Shown here: positions 24,932 to 33,690 of the stretch, piece after piece | Layout of the letters: the number at the start of each line of letters is the position of its first letter | Position numbering within the stretch: position 1 is the first letter of the stretch | NCBI GenBank assembly: GCA_044224905.1 | Contig: JBGAJN010000003.1 | Coordinates: 186,001 to 250,000 of the forward strand | DNA length: 64,000 nt | Direction: 5' to 3' | DNA from: JBGAJN01 sp044224905 | Lineage (GTDB): Bacteria; Verrucomicrobiota; Verrucomicrobiia; Limisphaerales; JBGAJN01 | Notes under the pieces: model-generated | The model's database searches: none | Told to the model about the DNA's origin: nothing | The model's input: only the letters and a program-made list of their open reading frames with translations | Position numbers and translations under genes: made by a program

Positions 24932-26071
24932 ATGAAACGTCTTTTCGTCATCTTGATCGCAGTCGGGTTGCTTGCCGGAGGGGCATCGGCGCGCGCGGAC
25001 TTGAGCGGCGCGTTGTCGCCGTCGGTGCAGAATTCCGCAGCCGGTGCCGAGCTGGTTTTCGTTGGATCCCTCACAAACACGAGTGGGAGCGATAGTCTCT
25101 TTCTCAATGACGTGCGCATTGATTTCATTGGCAGTGCAATTGGCAAGTTCAGCGCCGATTCGAATCTTTTCTTCGTCAGCGTCCCGGGAATTCTGCTGCC
25201 GAACGAGGTATATACCGGGGAATTGTTCCGCGTGTCTTTGCAAAGCAATGCGCCGTCGGCAGACTATGTGGGGAATGTGACGTTTCAGGGTGGCACGAAC
25301 ATTTTTGCCACGAACGATCTGGTAACCGTTGGATTCTCCGTCCTCTCTCCCGCGGTCAGTTTGGTTGCGACGACGCCCGAGGCTTCGGAGTTTGGTCCCG
25401 TTGCGGGCGCCATTACGGTCTCGCGCACGGGAGCGACGAGCATTGATTTGCCAGTGCAATTCAATGTCGCTGGAACGGCGACGAACGGCGTGAGTTATCA
25501 GGCAGTAACCGCTTCCATAGTTATTCCCACCGGCGTCTCCGCAACGAATATCGTAATCGCACCGCTTCCCGATGACGTTGCGCAGGGGGATCGCCTGGTG
25601 GTGTTCAATTTGAGCAATTCAGTCGCGTACAATCTCAGCGCCAGTTCGAATGCCACCGTCACGATCCACGACAAACCGGTCGATATCTGGCGTCTGCAAA
25701 AGTTTGGCCCCTTGGCCAACTCTCCCGCCGGCGCGGACAATGGCGACTGGGACGCTGACGGGCGGGCGAACTTGTTGGAATATGCGCTCAACCTCAATCC
25801 CGCAAACGCCGAGCCGGAGCCGTTGTTGCCCCCGACAGTGGTAAATGACTATCTCACTCTGTCTTATGTGCCGAGTCTCACGGCGATCGACGTGGTGCTG
25901 ATGCCTGAGTCATCGACGAATCTCGCCGTGTGGTCGACCAACGATGTGGAAGTCGTCAATGTGCCGAATCCGGTTCCGGCCGAACGCATCACCGTTCGCT
26001 ACAAATATCCGATCAGTCAGGCGGGGGCGGCGTACTTGCGTTTGCGGACCTCTCGGGCGGTAGTTCCGTAA
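24932..26071 (+). CDS. Secreted Calx-beta domain protein
   Basis: 379 residues from 24932 (signal peptide RLFVILIAVGLLAGGASARA). The central part (SLVATTPEASEFGPVAGAITVSRTG ... NGVSYQAVTASIVIP ... QGDRLVVFNLSN) fits a Calx-beta calcium-binding domain. It is followed by a DxDxDxR-like segment (NGDWDADGRANLLEYALNLNP) that is probably a further calcium site, and a C-terminal beta module ending YLRLRTSRAVVP of the type seen on other exported proteins here. It probably stabilises or anchors extracellular material. Confidence 0.75.
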   Translation: MKRLFVILIAVGLLAGGASARADLSGALSPSVQNSAAGAELVFVGSLTNTSGSDSLFLNDVRIDFIGSAIGKFSADSNLFFVSVPGILLPNEVYTGELFRVSLQSNAPSADYVGNVTFQGGTNIFATNDLVTVGFSVLSPAVSLVATTPEASEFGPVAGAITVSRTGATSIDLPVQFNVAGTATNGVSYQAVTASIVIPTGVSATNIVIAPLPDDVAQGDRLVVFNLSNSVAYNLSASSNATVTIHDKPVDIWRLQKFGPLANSPAGADNGDWDADGRANLLEYALNLNPANAEPEPLLPPTVVNDYLTLSYVPSLTAIDVVLMPESSTNLAVWSTNDVEVVNVPNPVPAERITVRYKYPISQAGAAYLRLRTSRAVVP

Positions 26072-26156
26072 AATTTCGGCGGAAGGGAGGCGAAAGGGGT
26101 GCACGAAGGAATTCGGCTTCCGAAACGGTGCGGCCTCAGCTAGACAGTTCCATCGC

Positions 26157-26927
26157 ATGAAACGAAAATTTTGCCTCCTCCTTTGCTTTACCTTCGCTCT
26201 TATCACTCAGCTGGCCGTTGCCGCCAAGGCACCACACGTCGTTTTCATGATTGGCGAAGACGAATACAAAACGTGGGAGACGCTGCCGGAATTTGCCAAG
26301 ACGGATTTGGAGCCGCGTGGTTTCCTCATCACTATCATTCACGCGGACGCGGCGGATAAGAACAATTTCCCCGGATTGGTCGCGGCGTTGAAGGATGCGG
26401 ATCTTTTATTCCTCAGCACGCGTCGTCGCACGCCCGTGAAAGACCAACTTGATGCCGTGCGCGCTCATCTTGCCGCTGGTAAGCCGCTGGTCGGCATCCG
26501 CACCGCGTGCCACGCGTTCGCGCTACGACCGAAGGACAAGCTCACCGATCCAAAGCTGGCGACCTGGCAAGAGTTCGATCCAGAAGTCCTCGGTGGTCAC
26601 TATGAAAATCATCACGGCAATGGACCGAAAACGATAGTAGCAATCGCGGATGGAGCAGGGGAGCACCCGATCCTCAAAGGTGTCAATGTTTCCCGGCTAC
26701 AGGGGAACGGTTCGCTTTACAAGGTCAGCCCGCTAGTAGCAGACGCGAAGCCGTTGTTGACGGGAACAATTCCAGAAAAGCCCTCCGAGCCGATTGCGTG
26801 GATTCGATTTTATGGCGCCAACAAAGCGCGCGTGTTCTACACATCACTCGGGCACATCGAAGAGTTTCAGAATCCGGAGTTTCGTCGATTGCTGGTCAAC
26901 GGTGTTACCTGGGCGCTCAACCGGTAG
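26157..26927 (+). CDS. Secreted ThuA-like domain protein
   Basis: 256 residues with a signal peptide (FCLLLCFTFALITQLAVAA). The mature part is one ThuA (trehalose-utilisation type, class I glutamine amidotransferase-like) domain: VVFMIGEDEYKTWETLPEFA, DLLFLSTRRRTP, HLAAGKPLVGIRTACHAF, GGHYENHHGNGP, and RVFYTSLGHIEEF near the end. Residues in GIRTACHAF occupy the nucleophile-elbow position of the amidotransferase fold. ThuA domains occur in many secreted carbohydrate-related proteins of this phylum; the reaction is not established. Convergent with the haloperoxidase, only 5 bp apart. Confidence 0.88.
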   Translation: MKRKFCLLLCFTFALITQLAVAAKAPHVVFMIGEDEYKTWETLPEFAKTDLEPRGFLITIIHADAADKNNFPGLVAALKDADLLFLSTRRRTPVKDQLDAVRAHLAAGKPLVGIRTACHAFALRPKDKLTDPKLATWQEFDPEVLGGHYENHHGNGPKTIVAIADGAGEHPILKGVNVSRLQGNGSLYKVSPLVADAKPLLTGTIPEKPSEPIAWIRFYGANKARVFYTSLGHIEEFQNPEFRRLLVNGVTWALNR

Positions 26928-26932
26928 ATTCC

Positions 26933-28954
26933 CTAATAAGAACGGATGAATCGGAAGAACTTGCTCGCCGCCGAGGTTGTGTTGGTTTTTACGAACGAGA
27001 CATCCGTGGCAAGGATCGCGCCCGCGGGTTCGTTGGTGAATGACTGCGTAAGATTGGTCGTGGACTGGAGTTGGTAATTAAATCCCCGGATGGTGTTGCA
27101 GCTGATCTCGCATTGCGCGGTGCTCAGATTGCGGATCGCAGCAAACAACGGCGTATTCGTGATGGTTCCGTCGAAGTATTGCCGCGCGAGAGCGTAGGCG
27201 CTCTTGCCGCACAGCGATCCGGTGTTGCGTCCGTTGAAATCGTCCACGGGCGGATGGATACCTCCCCAGATTCGGGACATGCCAGCTTGATCGGCAGCGT
27301 CGTAGTATGACGCCCATTGGAGTTGCACCGTCTGGCTCGGGCCTTTCTCAAAGGTCAACGCGGAGTTTGAAATGGCGGTATAAGTCGCCATTCCGCCTGG
27401 AAAATAAGGCGATCCGGTAATTGCCGTGAGCACTTCGGCCGCGGAACGGCTGAACGTGCTGTGACCCGAGATGTAACCAGGAAATGCGGGCGAGACGAAG
27501 TTTGCTTTTTGGAAGGGTACCCAGTCCGCTGCTTGAATCCATTTGACGCCACTGTATTGATTGGTGGGGTCGGCGGGCTGTCCTGGCCACGATAAGACGG
27601 CGATGCTTCCGACTGGTAGGCCCGCGTGACGACCGAATGGCTGTGACGTAATGGGCGTAACGAGTTCAATCAAGTTGGGCACGATGGGGAGGCCATTGGT
27701 ATGATAGGATGTTCCTGGGGTGGTGGATTGTCCCAATTGTCCCATGTAACGAACCGCGGCGATCGGCCGCCAGCCATCATAGTAGCGTTTCAGCGACCAT
27801 GCAGCGCAGGCGGCGTCGTGGACCGCGGCGTTTAAGGCGAAATATACTTTAATGTCCCACTCCAGATCATCCAGCACGGGGCCGGTGCCTTCGAATCGCT
27901 TTACGAAGTTGGTGTCGTCGGCGACAGCGTTGGCCAGTGTGTTCCAATGGCCCGGCGGAGTTTCGGAATTGGGACCATCCGCCCAGAATTCTGCCAATAC
28001 TCGGGTGAAATCGCCGCGCTTGACCACGTTGGGTGAATAGGGTGAGCCGGTGACCGGATTGGTGGCGTGACCACTGCCGTCATTGGCTCCGAGCGAGTTA
28101 TTGCCAAACGAGCCGGGCGAGATATCGATGGTGACGCCGTCATCCGGGGTCATTTCGCTACTTTTGCGAATGCATTCTACGACGTTGCTCCGGAATGCGG
28201 CGGCTGTTGCTGTGTTTAGCAGCGGTGGCGGGCCGGGGTTGATCCACGGCAGGTTGGTGGCGGTGCGGGTGAGTGCAAACGGGCGAACGCTGATCCATTG
28301 CGAGCCGAGGAATTTTTGAAGCGGACCGGTAGGAATGCCGTTTTGATCCACAGCGTTGGCGATGGCCAACGGTTGCCAGCGATTGACGTCCACCACAGTG
28401 GTGCCGGAAAAACCGGTGACCAGATAGTCGTTTACGGGCGTGTAGCTGGGGTCCGAGTAGGCTGGTGAGGCTGTCTGTCGTGATGCGTCGTTTAGAAACC
28501 AAGCTGACACCGCGGCATAAACTGAATTGCCGACGCCGGCGGGGGTTGCGGTGTTGGTGGATGTGTTGCCGCTGTTGTAACCCAACGTGGTCAACTGGCT
28601 CGCGAGGGCCGGCAGAGTCGTTGCCGCTCCAACGGAGAGCGCATACCGTTCAGCCAGCATCCGGTAGGCAGCGTAGCTAATTGCCTCGTGCCGCGCGGCC
28701 GCGACGTCGGCGGCGGTATGTTTGCCGCGATAAATAAATCCAACTGCGTTGGAATCGTATGCGGCCCACGCGTCATACATTGCTACCGAAACGCTGAAAA
28801 GATTACGTGCGTGAACCGGAGGATGCGGCTTGTCGATGCGGATGGCCGACAACATCTGTTCGTCCCAGATTCTAGCGACGCTTTGAGCGGCGGCGGCACG
28901 CGAAACCGCACTCAAAAGCAAAACCAAAGTCAGAACGCTCCTTAACATTTTCAT
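26933..28954 (-). CDS. Secreted vanadium-dependent haloperoxidase family (PAP2-like)
   Basis: 673 residues when started at 28954, where a signal peptide begins (RSVLTLVLLLSAVSRAAAA); the longer frame adds 40 residues without signal character. The vanadate/phosphate-binding motifs of the PAP2/haloperoxidase superfamily are present: KRYYDGWRPIAA early, FPGYISGHSTFSRSAAEVL (the SGHS core) and RIWGGIHPPVDDFNGR with the distal Arg/His. The ~60 C-terminal residues (IRGFNYQLQSTTNLTQSF ... KFFRFIRSY) form the C-terminal beta module seen on other exported proteins here. It may halogenate organic matter or act as a phosphatase; chloride or bromide preference cannot be read by eye. Confidence 0.85.
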   Translation of the reverse strand: MKMLRSVLTLVLLLSAVSRAAAAQSVARIWDEQMLSAIRIDKPHPPVHARNLFSVSVAMYDAWAAYDSNAVGFIYRGKHTAADVAAARHEAISYAAYRMLAERYALSVGAATTLPALASQLTTLGYNSGNTSTNTATPAGVGNSVYAAVSAWFLNDASRQTASPAYSDPSYTPVNDYLVTGFSGTTVVDVNRWQPLAIANAVDQNGIPTGPLQKFLGSQWISVRPFALTRTATNLPWINPGPPPLLNTATAAAFRSNVVECIRKSSEMTPDDGVTIDISPGSFGNNSLGANDGSGHATNPVTGSPYSPNVVKRGDFTRVLAEFWADGPNSETPPGHWNTLANAVADDTNFVKRFEGTGPVLDDLEWDIKVYFALNAAVHDAACAAWSLKRYYDGWRPIAAVRYMGQLGQSTTPGTSYHTNGLPIVPNLIELVTPITSQPFGRHAGLPVGSIAVLSWPGQPADPTNQYSGVKWIQAADWVPFQKANFVSPAFPGYISGHSTFSRSAAEVLTAITGSPYFPGGMATYTAISNSALTFEKGPSQTVQLQWASYYDAADQAGMSRIWGGIHPPVDDFNGRNTGSLCGKSAYALARQYFDGTITNTPLFAAIRNLSTAQCEISCNTIRGFNYQLQSTTNLTQSFTNEPAGAILATDVSFVKTNTTSAASKFFRFIRSY

Positions 28955-29225
28955 ACGATGATCATCGTAGTCAGAAGCCAATTTATGTAAAGGAGATACT
29001 AGCTCAAAAACATGATTTCGACCCCTCTGGCACGTGTCTTTTGCAGTCTTCATCTTTTGGGATTGGTTTCGCAATTGCGGTATGGGGTGAGTCGTTGAAG
29101 CGATGGTGTAGCTCAGGATTCGATCGCGAACTGGATGCCTGTAGTTTGGGGGGTATCGGGAGGCGGTATGTAGTTTTTTCTCTCAAACTCTTGTTGGAAT
29201 TCGGTTCGGAATTAAACTGGGGTCA

Positions 29226-30254
29226 ATGTTCCTTTGTTTCCGACGCTGGCTTGCGGTGGCCGCGTTTCTTTTACCGATACTTGCCGGTAACGCAGCACCA
29301 TCACTGGGCTATTACGATTCAACCGCGGGCAAAACGGGTCCGCGGCTGCGCACTGCCTTGCACGCAATTCTGACCAACTCCGTCGTCATACCCTACACCA
29401 GCACCAACACGGACGTTGTTGATGCCTTACGCGTTCTTGACGAGGACCCGGCCAACACAAACAACGTTCTATTGATTTACACCCGCCGTTCCGATCCGAA
29501 ATCCAGCTTCAACATCGCTGGTGGTTGGAATCGCGAACACCTTTGGTGCAACAGCTACGGCTTGGACTATGTCGAACCGGCGTACAGCGACCTTCACAAC
29601 CTTCGTCCGGAGGACGTGAACGTGAATAGCGCGCGCGGGAACAAGTATTATGACTTTAGTAACCGCGCTGATCTGAACTACCGCAATCCAGCCACGTCCG
29701 AAGCGTTGCTGGCGACTGCGGATACCTTTTCATGGGAGCCGCCAGACCTGGTTAAAGGCGATGTGGCGCGCGCAATGTTTTACATGGACGTTCGTTACGC
29801 GGGGGATCGTACGAATGAGTTGAATCTCACCCTGACTGATGCTGTGGCCTTGATCAATTCAACCAATGCATTTATGGGACGGCTTCGTACCCTCTTGCTC
29901 TGGCACGAGAACGATCCTCCCGACGATGCAGAGCGATTGCGGAATGATCGCGTGGACTGGCTTTATCAACACAATCGCAATCCATTCGTCGATCATCCGG
30001 AGTGGGTGAAACATATCTACACGACCTCTTCACCGACGCCGATGCTCTCAGTGGCGATGTTACGTGGACAAAACCGATTTCAACTAACGTGGTCGCAGTC
30101 AGACAGCAATGCCGTATTGGAAACTTCAGGAAGCATGACTGGCCCGTGGTTTATAGTTACCAATATCCCCATCGTTTCCAATGGAAGTTTGATTCTCGAA
30201 CCCAACGTTACAAACACGCGCCAATTCTATCGCTTGCGAGTCCCGGCGCGGTGA
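29226..30254 (+). CDS. Secreted endonuclease I (EndA/BsnI family)
   Basis: 342 residues with a signal peptide (WLAVAAFLLPILAGNAA). The nuclease core is clear: AGGWNREHLWCNSYGL, DLHNLRPEDVNVNSARGNKYYD and VARAMFYMDVRY, the metal-dependent His-Asn finger signature of endonuclease I. After residue ~270 comes a short C-terminal module (AMLRGQNRFQLTWSQSDSN ... RQFYRLRVPAR) like the ones on other exported proteins here. It is expected to degrade extracellular DNA or RNA for nutrients. Transcribed divergently from the haloperoxidase across a 271 bp gap. Confidence 0.9.
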   Translation: MFLCFRRWLAVAAFLLPILAGNAAPSLGYYDSTAGKTGPRLRTALHAILTNSVVIPYTSTNTDVVDALRVLDEDPANTNNVLLIYTRRSDPKSSFNIAGGWNREHLWCNSYGLDYVEPAYSDLHNLRPEDVNVNSARGNKYYDFSNRADLNYRNPATSEALLATADTFSWEPPDLVKGDVARAMFYMDVRYAGDRTNELNLTLTDAVALINSTNAFMGRLRTLLLWHENDPPDDAERLRNDRVDWLYQHNRNPFVDHPEWVKHIYTTSSPTPMLSVAMLRGQNRFQLTWSQSDSNAVLETSGSMTGPWFIVTNIPIVSNGSLILEPNVTNTRQFYRLRVPAR

Positions 30255-30327
30255 AGCTCGAACGGGGGGTGAAACTCACAAAACTTTCACATGGAAAACC
30301 GATCGACGAAGCGGGCACGGCGCATTC

Positions 30328-30957
30328 CTAAGACGAGCGACGGGTGCGCTTGATCTTCTCTTCGAACGTCTGAGCTTGCCCCAAATCTAATAATGTCTGA
30401 ACGAGGCGGACGGTATTGTCGGCCGACGCTTTGAGTTGTTGCGCTTTGGTGAGGGAACTGGCGTCGCGAGATTGCGCCGACAAAAGCTGCTGGGCGTCGT
30501 CTTGGATAAGATGAAGGAGTCCGTTCAATTCTTTCTCCAGCGCGGTATCAGATGCCTTGGGAGCGGGAGTGATTTCTGGGCGCACCATCTTTTCCACGAT
30601 CGTGCGGCGCACCGTGCGGACAAGTTGGTGAAGATCGTTTTGCGGGATGATGTCGCAGTGCTCTTGGCTTTCCGATTCCGTCGTCGTCTTTTCGCTGCGC
30701 GCCGTCACCAGAAAAATAATCGTCGCTTGTGACTGCGACTCCCGTTTGAGATCCATGACGCGATCTTTGCTGATTCCGGATGCGTCCGGATCGATCATGA
30801 TCAAATCGGTTCCTTGGGAAAGGCGCTGGCATAGTTCCGCCTCGCTTGCTGTCTGACGGCTGTCCAACAAAATTCCAGCGTCGTCAAGGCAGCCGCCGAT
30901 GCGGTCTACCAAGGGTGATGGGCAGCCAACGAAGAGTGCGGATACTGTTGCAGGCAT
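30328..30957 (-). CDS. Pseudo-receiver protein with helical tail
   Basis: 209 residues. The N-terminal ~115 follow the receiver (REC) alternation: SALFVGCPSPLVDRIGGCLD, a third strand DLIMIDPDAS carrying the would-be phosphoacceptor Asp, and TIIFLVTARSEK. The acidic pair at the end of strand 1 and the Lys of strand 5 are missing (DIIPQNDL), so normal phosphorylation looks unlikely. Residues ~130-205 are a helical region (LEKELNGLLHLIQDDAQQLL ... TVRLVQTLLDLGQ), possibly a dimerisation or output helix pair. No neighbouring kinase gene. Function uncertain; it may be a regulatory adaptor. Confidence 0.55.
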   Translation of the reverse strand: MPATVSALFVGCPSPLVDRIGGCLDDAGILLDSRQTASEAELCQRLSQGTDLIMIDPDASGISKDRVMDLKRESQSQATIIFLVTARSEKTTTESESQEHCDIIPQNDLHQLVRTVRRTIVEKMVRPEITPAPKASDTALEKELNGLLHLIQDDAQQLLSAQSRDASSLTKAQQLKASADNTVRLVQTLLDLGQAQTFEEKIKRTRRSS

Positions 30958-31317
30958 ACGTTCTTTCTGTTTTTCCGCCCAACGCGGATGGGGTTTTTAG
31001 GTTGCCGCAGCGCTTGAGTCTCGGTGGTCCGCCCTAGCTTGGCGGTGGAACAGGTTTTTCCGAGACACTCGCCGAGTAGCCAACTCGGTATGGGTCGAGA
31101 TTATCGGCGCTCGAATGTCTGGGCAAGTTTTCGTTTGTGATAACTACGTCTCTTTTAGGCTGCGCGATTGGAGAACCGAAAGCTTGCATGCTAGCTGGTT
31201 CGCCCCGTTTAATCGCGCTCGTGTTGATACTGCAGTTCGCGATTACTTGGCGACAACCGTCGACGTGTTTCCTCACGATAAATTTGTGCCTGACGAATTT
31301 TCAGAAGCTTACTCCTC
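30958..31317. other. Gene-free stretch, nothing recognised
   Basis: 360 bp between the pseudo-receiver gene (minus) and the OPT transporter gene (plus). It should hold both promoters. I see only short non-coding frames, no strong palindrome and no repeat shared with the rest of the window. Confidence 0.5.
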
Positions 31318-33630
31318 ATGTCGACAAAGCGTAATTCCACCGACGCCGCGCATCCGGTTAGCAGTGTTGAATCCTATATTCCGGCGTCGGTAGCGCTGCG
31401 CGAGTTCACGCCGCGCGCGCTGATACTCGGCACGATTCTCGGAATGATCTTCGGCGCGTCGTCACTTTATCTCGTGCTGAAAGTGGGGCTCACCGTGAGC
31501 GCGTCGATTCCGGTTGCGGTGATTTCCATCGCGTTGTTCCGGCTGTGGTCGAAGTTCGGCGGACGCGACGCGACGATTTTGGAAAACAACATCGTGCAGA
31601 CCGCAGGCTCGGCGGGCGAGTCGATCGCCTTCGGTCTCGGCGTTACGATGCCGGCGATCATGATCCTTGGCTTCGATCTGGAGATCTCCCGCGTGATGCT
31701 CGTCGCCGTTCTTGGTGGCCTGCTTGGCATTCTGATGATGATCCCGCTGCGACGCGCGTTGATCGTGCAGGAACACGGCATCCTGAAATATCCCGAAGGC
31801 ACTGCGTGCGCGGAAGTGCTCAAGGCCGGCGCGTCGGAGGAATCAAAGGCCGCGTCGTCGTCGGGCGCGAAAGCCGAAGCGCGCGCCGCCAAAGCCGCGG
31901 GCCTCGGACAAAATCTCGGCGCGAAGATGATCTTCGGCGGTTTTGGCATTGGGATCGTTTACAACACGCTGATGAAAGTCTTCCACGGCTGGAAGGACAC
32001 GCCGGAGAAAGTTTTCGGTGAACCTCTGAAGTCGGGGTCGGTCGGAATGGAGATTACTCCGGAACTGCTCGGCGTCGGCTACATCATCGGGCCGCGCATT
32101 GCTTCTATCATGTGTGCGGGCGGTGTGCTCGCGTATCTCGTGTTGATTCCAATGATCAAATTCTTCGGCGAAGGAATGACCGTAGCGCTTGCTCCGGGGA
32201 CGCTGCCGATCAGTCAGATGACGCCGGGACAGATCCGCAGCGCTTACATTCTCTACATCGGTGCAGGCGCGGTGGCGGCGGGCGGCATCATCAGTTTGTT
32301 CCGTTCGTTGCCAACCATTCTCCACGGTCTGCGCGCGGGATTGGCAGATTTTCATGTCACGGCGGATGCGAGTTCCAAAACGCTACGGACCGATCGCGAC
32401 CTCTCGATGAAATTTGTCGGAATCGGAATTGTTTTGCTGCTTGCAGCGATTCTCCTCGCGCGACCGTTGCATATGAATCTGGTCGGTGCGCTGTTGATCG
32501 TGGCGTTTGGTTTTATCTTCGTCACCGTTTCGTCGCGGCTCACGGGGGAAATTGGCTCCAGCTCGAATCCGATTTCCGGCATGACCATCGCGACCTTGCT
32601 GCTGACGTGTTTGATTTTTCTGCTCGTTGGCTGGCGCGGCGGCACGTTTTACGTCACCGCGCTTTCGGTAGGCGCGATTGTCTGCATCGCTTCTTCCAAC
32701 GGCGGCACGACGTCGCAGGATTTGAAGACCGGTTTCCTCGTCGGCGCGACGCCGCGTTTGCAACAAATCGCGATCCTCGTCGGCGCGCTCGCGTCCGCGC
32801 TCGTGCTCGGGCCAATCCTTCTCCAATTGAATCAAACCGCGACTGTTTATGTTCCTTCGGAAAAAGCCGGCCTTACCGTGCGTCCGGAAGAAGCCGACGT
32901 TTCCGGCGCTGAACGCCTTGTTGGCCCGCAAGCGGCGCAAGACACCAACTCGTATCGTGTCTGGCACAAGACGGGAATTACCGGTGGCGCGCCGGGAAAA
33001 TATCTCGTGGATAATTCCGGCAAGCCTGTGTGGTTTGTGGACCCGGGAATCAATGGTGCGTTCTCGGCGCGTCCTGATGGCTCCACGGTGCGCAAGTTCG
33101 AGGCGCCGAAGGCCACGCTTGTGAGCTACATCATCAAAGGCATTCTCGATCGTCAGCTTCCGTGGGGCCTCGTGCTTTTCGGCGTGATGATCGCGGTGGT
33201 GCTCGAGTTGTCCGGCATTCCGTCGCTCGCCTTCGCGGTGGGTGTTTATCTGCCGCTCTCGTCCTCCATGCCGATTTTTGTCGGCGGCCTGATCCGGTGG
33301 CTCGTCGATCGTCGCCGCTGGAACAAACTGCGCGACTCCGGCTTCGACGAATCGCAGATCGCAGCGGAAGGCGACAAGAGCCCCGGTGTGCTGATGGCTT
33401 CCGGTTACATCGCCGGAGGCGCCATTGCGGGCATCATCATCGCGCTCATGGCTGGGGTGTTCGACAGCATCGACACGCTCTTCACGAATCTCTCAACGAG
33501 GCACAACCCCTTCTTCGAAGGACCGTGGTCCGACGCGCTGTCGCTGTTACCCTTCGCGCTCCTCTGCGTGCTGCTCTACATGTCTGGTCACAAGGCGGAT
33601 TCCGAAAAATCTGCTTTGAAATCACGCTGA
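31318..33630 (+). CDS. OPT family oligopeptide/metal-chelate transporter
   Basis: 770 residues, many membrane spans from residue ~35 (ALILGTILGMIFGASSLYLVLKVG). The family motif NNIVQTAGSAGESIAFG lies near residue 95, and GILKYPEGTACAEVLKAG near 155, both typical of bacterial OPT proteins. A ~95-residue soluble segment (VYVPSEKAGLTVRPEEADV ... SYIIKGILD) interrupts the C-terminal half. OPT carriers move small peptides or metal chelates across the inner membrane, driven by protons. No partner gene; aspS follows after 60 bp in the same direction. Confidence 0.92.
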   Translation: MSTKRNSTDAAHPVSSVESYIPASVALREFTPRALILGTILGMIFGASSLYLVLKVGLTVSASIPVAVISIALFRLWSKFGGRDATILENNIVQTAGSAGESIAFGLGVTMPAIMILGFDLEISRVMLVAVLGGLLGILMMIPLRRALIVQEHGILKYPEGTACAEVLKAGASEESKAASSSGAKAEARAAKAAGLGQNLGAKMIFGGFGIGIVYNTLMKVFHGWKDTPEKVFGEPLKSGSVGMEITPELLGVGYIIGPRIASIMCAGGVLAYLVLIPMIKFFGEGMTVALAPGTLPISQMTPGQIRSAYILYIGAGAVAAGGIISLFRSLPTILHGLRAGLADFHVTADASSKTLRTDRDLSMKFVGIGIVLLLAAILLARPLHMNLVGALLIVAFGFIFVTVSSRLTGEIGSSSNPISGMTIATLLLTCLIFLLVGWRGGTFYVTALSVGAIVCIASSNGGTTSQDLKTGFLVGATPRLQQIAILVGALASALVLGPILLQLNQTATVYVPSEKAGLTVRPEEADVSGAERLVGPQAAQDTNSYRVWHKTGITGGAPGKYLVDNSGKPVWFVDPGINGAFSARPDGSTVRKFEAPKATLVSYIIKGILDRQLPWGLVLFGVMIAVVLELSGIPSLAFAVGVYLPLSSSMPIFVGGLIRWLVDRRRWNKLRDSGFDESQIAAEGDKSPGVLMASGYIAGGAIAGIIIALMAGVFDSIDTLFTNLSTRHNPFFEGPWSDALSLLPFALLCVLLYMSGHKADSEKSALKSR

Positions 33631-33690
33631 ATCCCGCCACCATCCGCGTTCGCTTTGTCGCCCGAAACTGGCGCTCGGCGAATTAATTTC

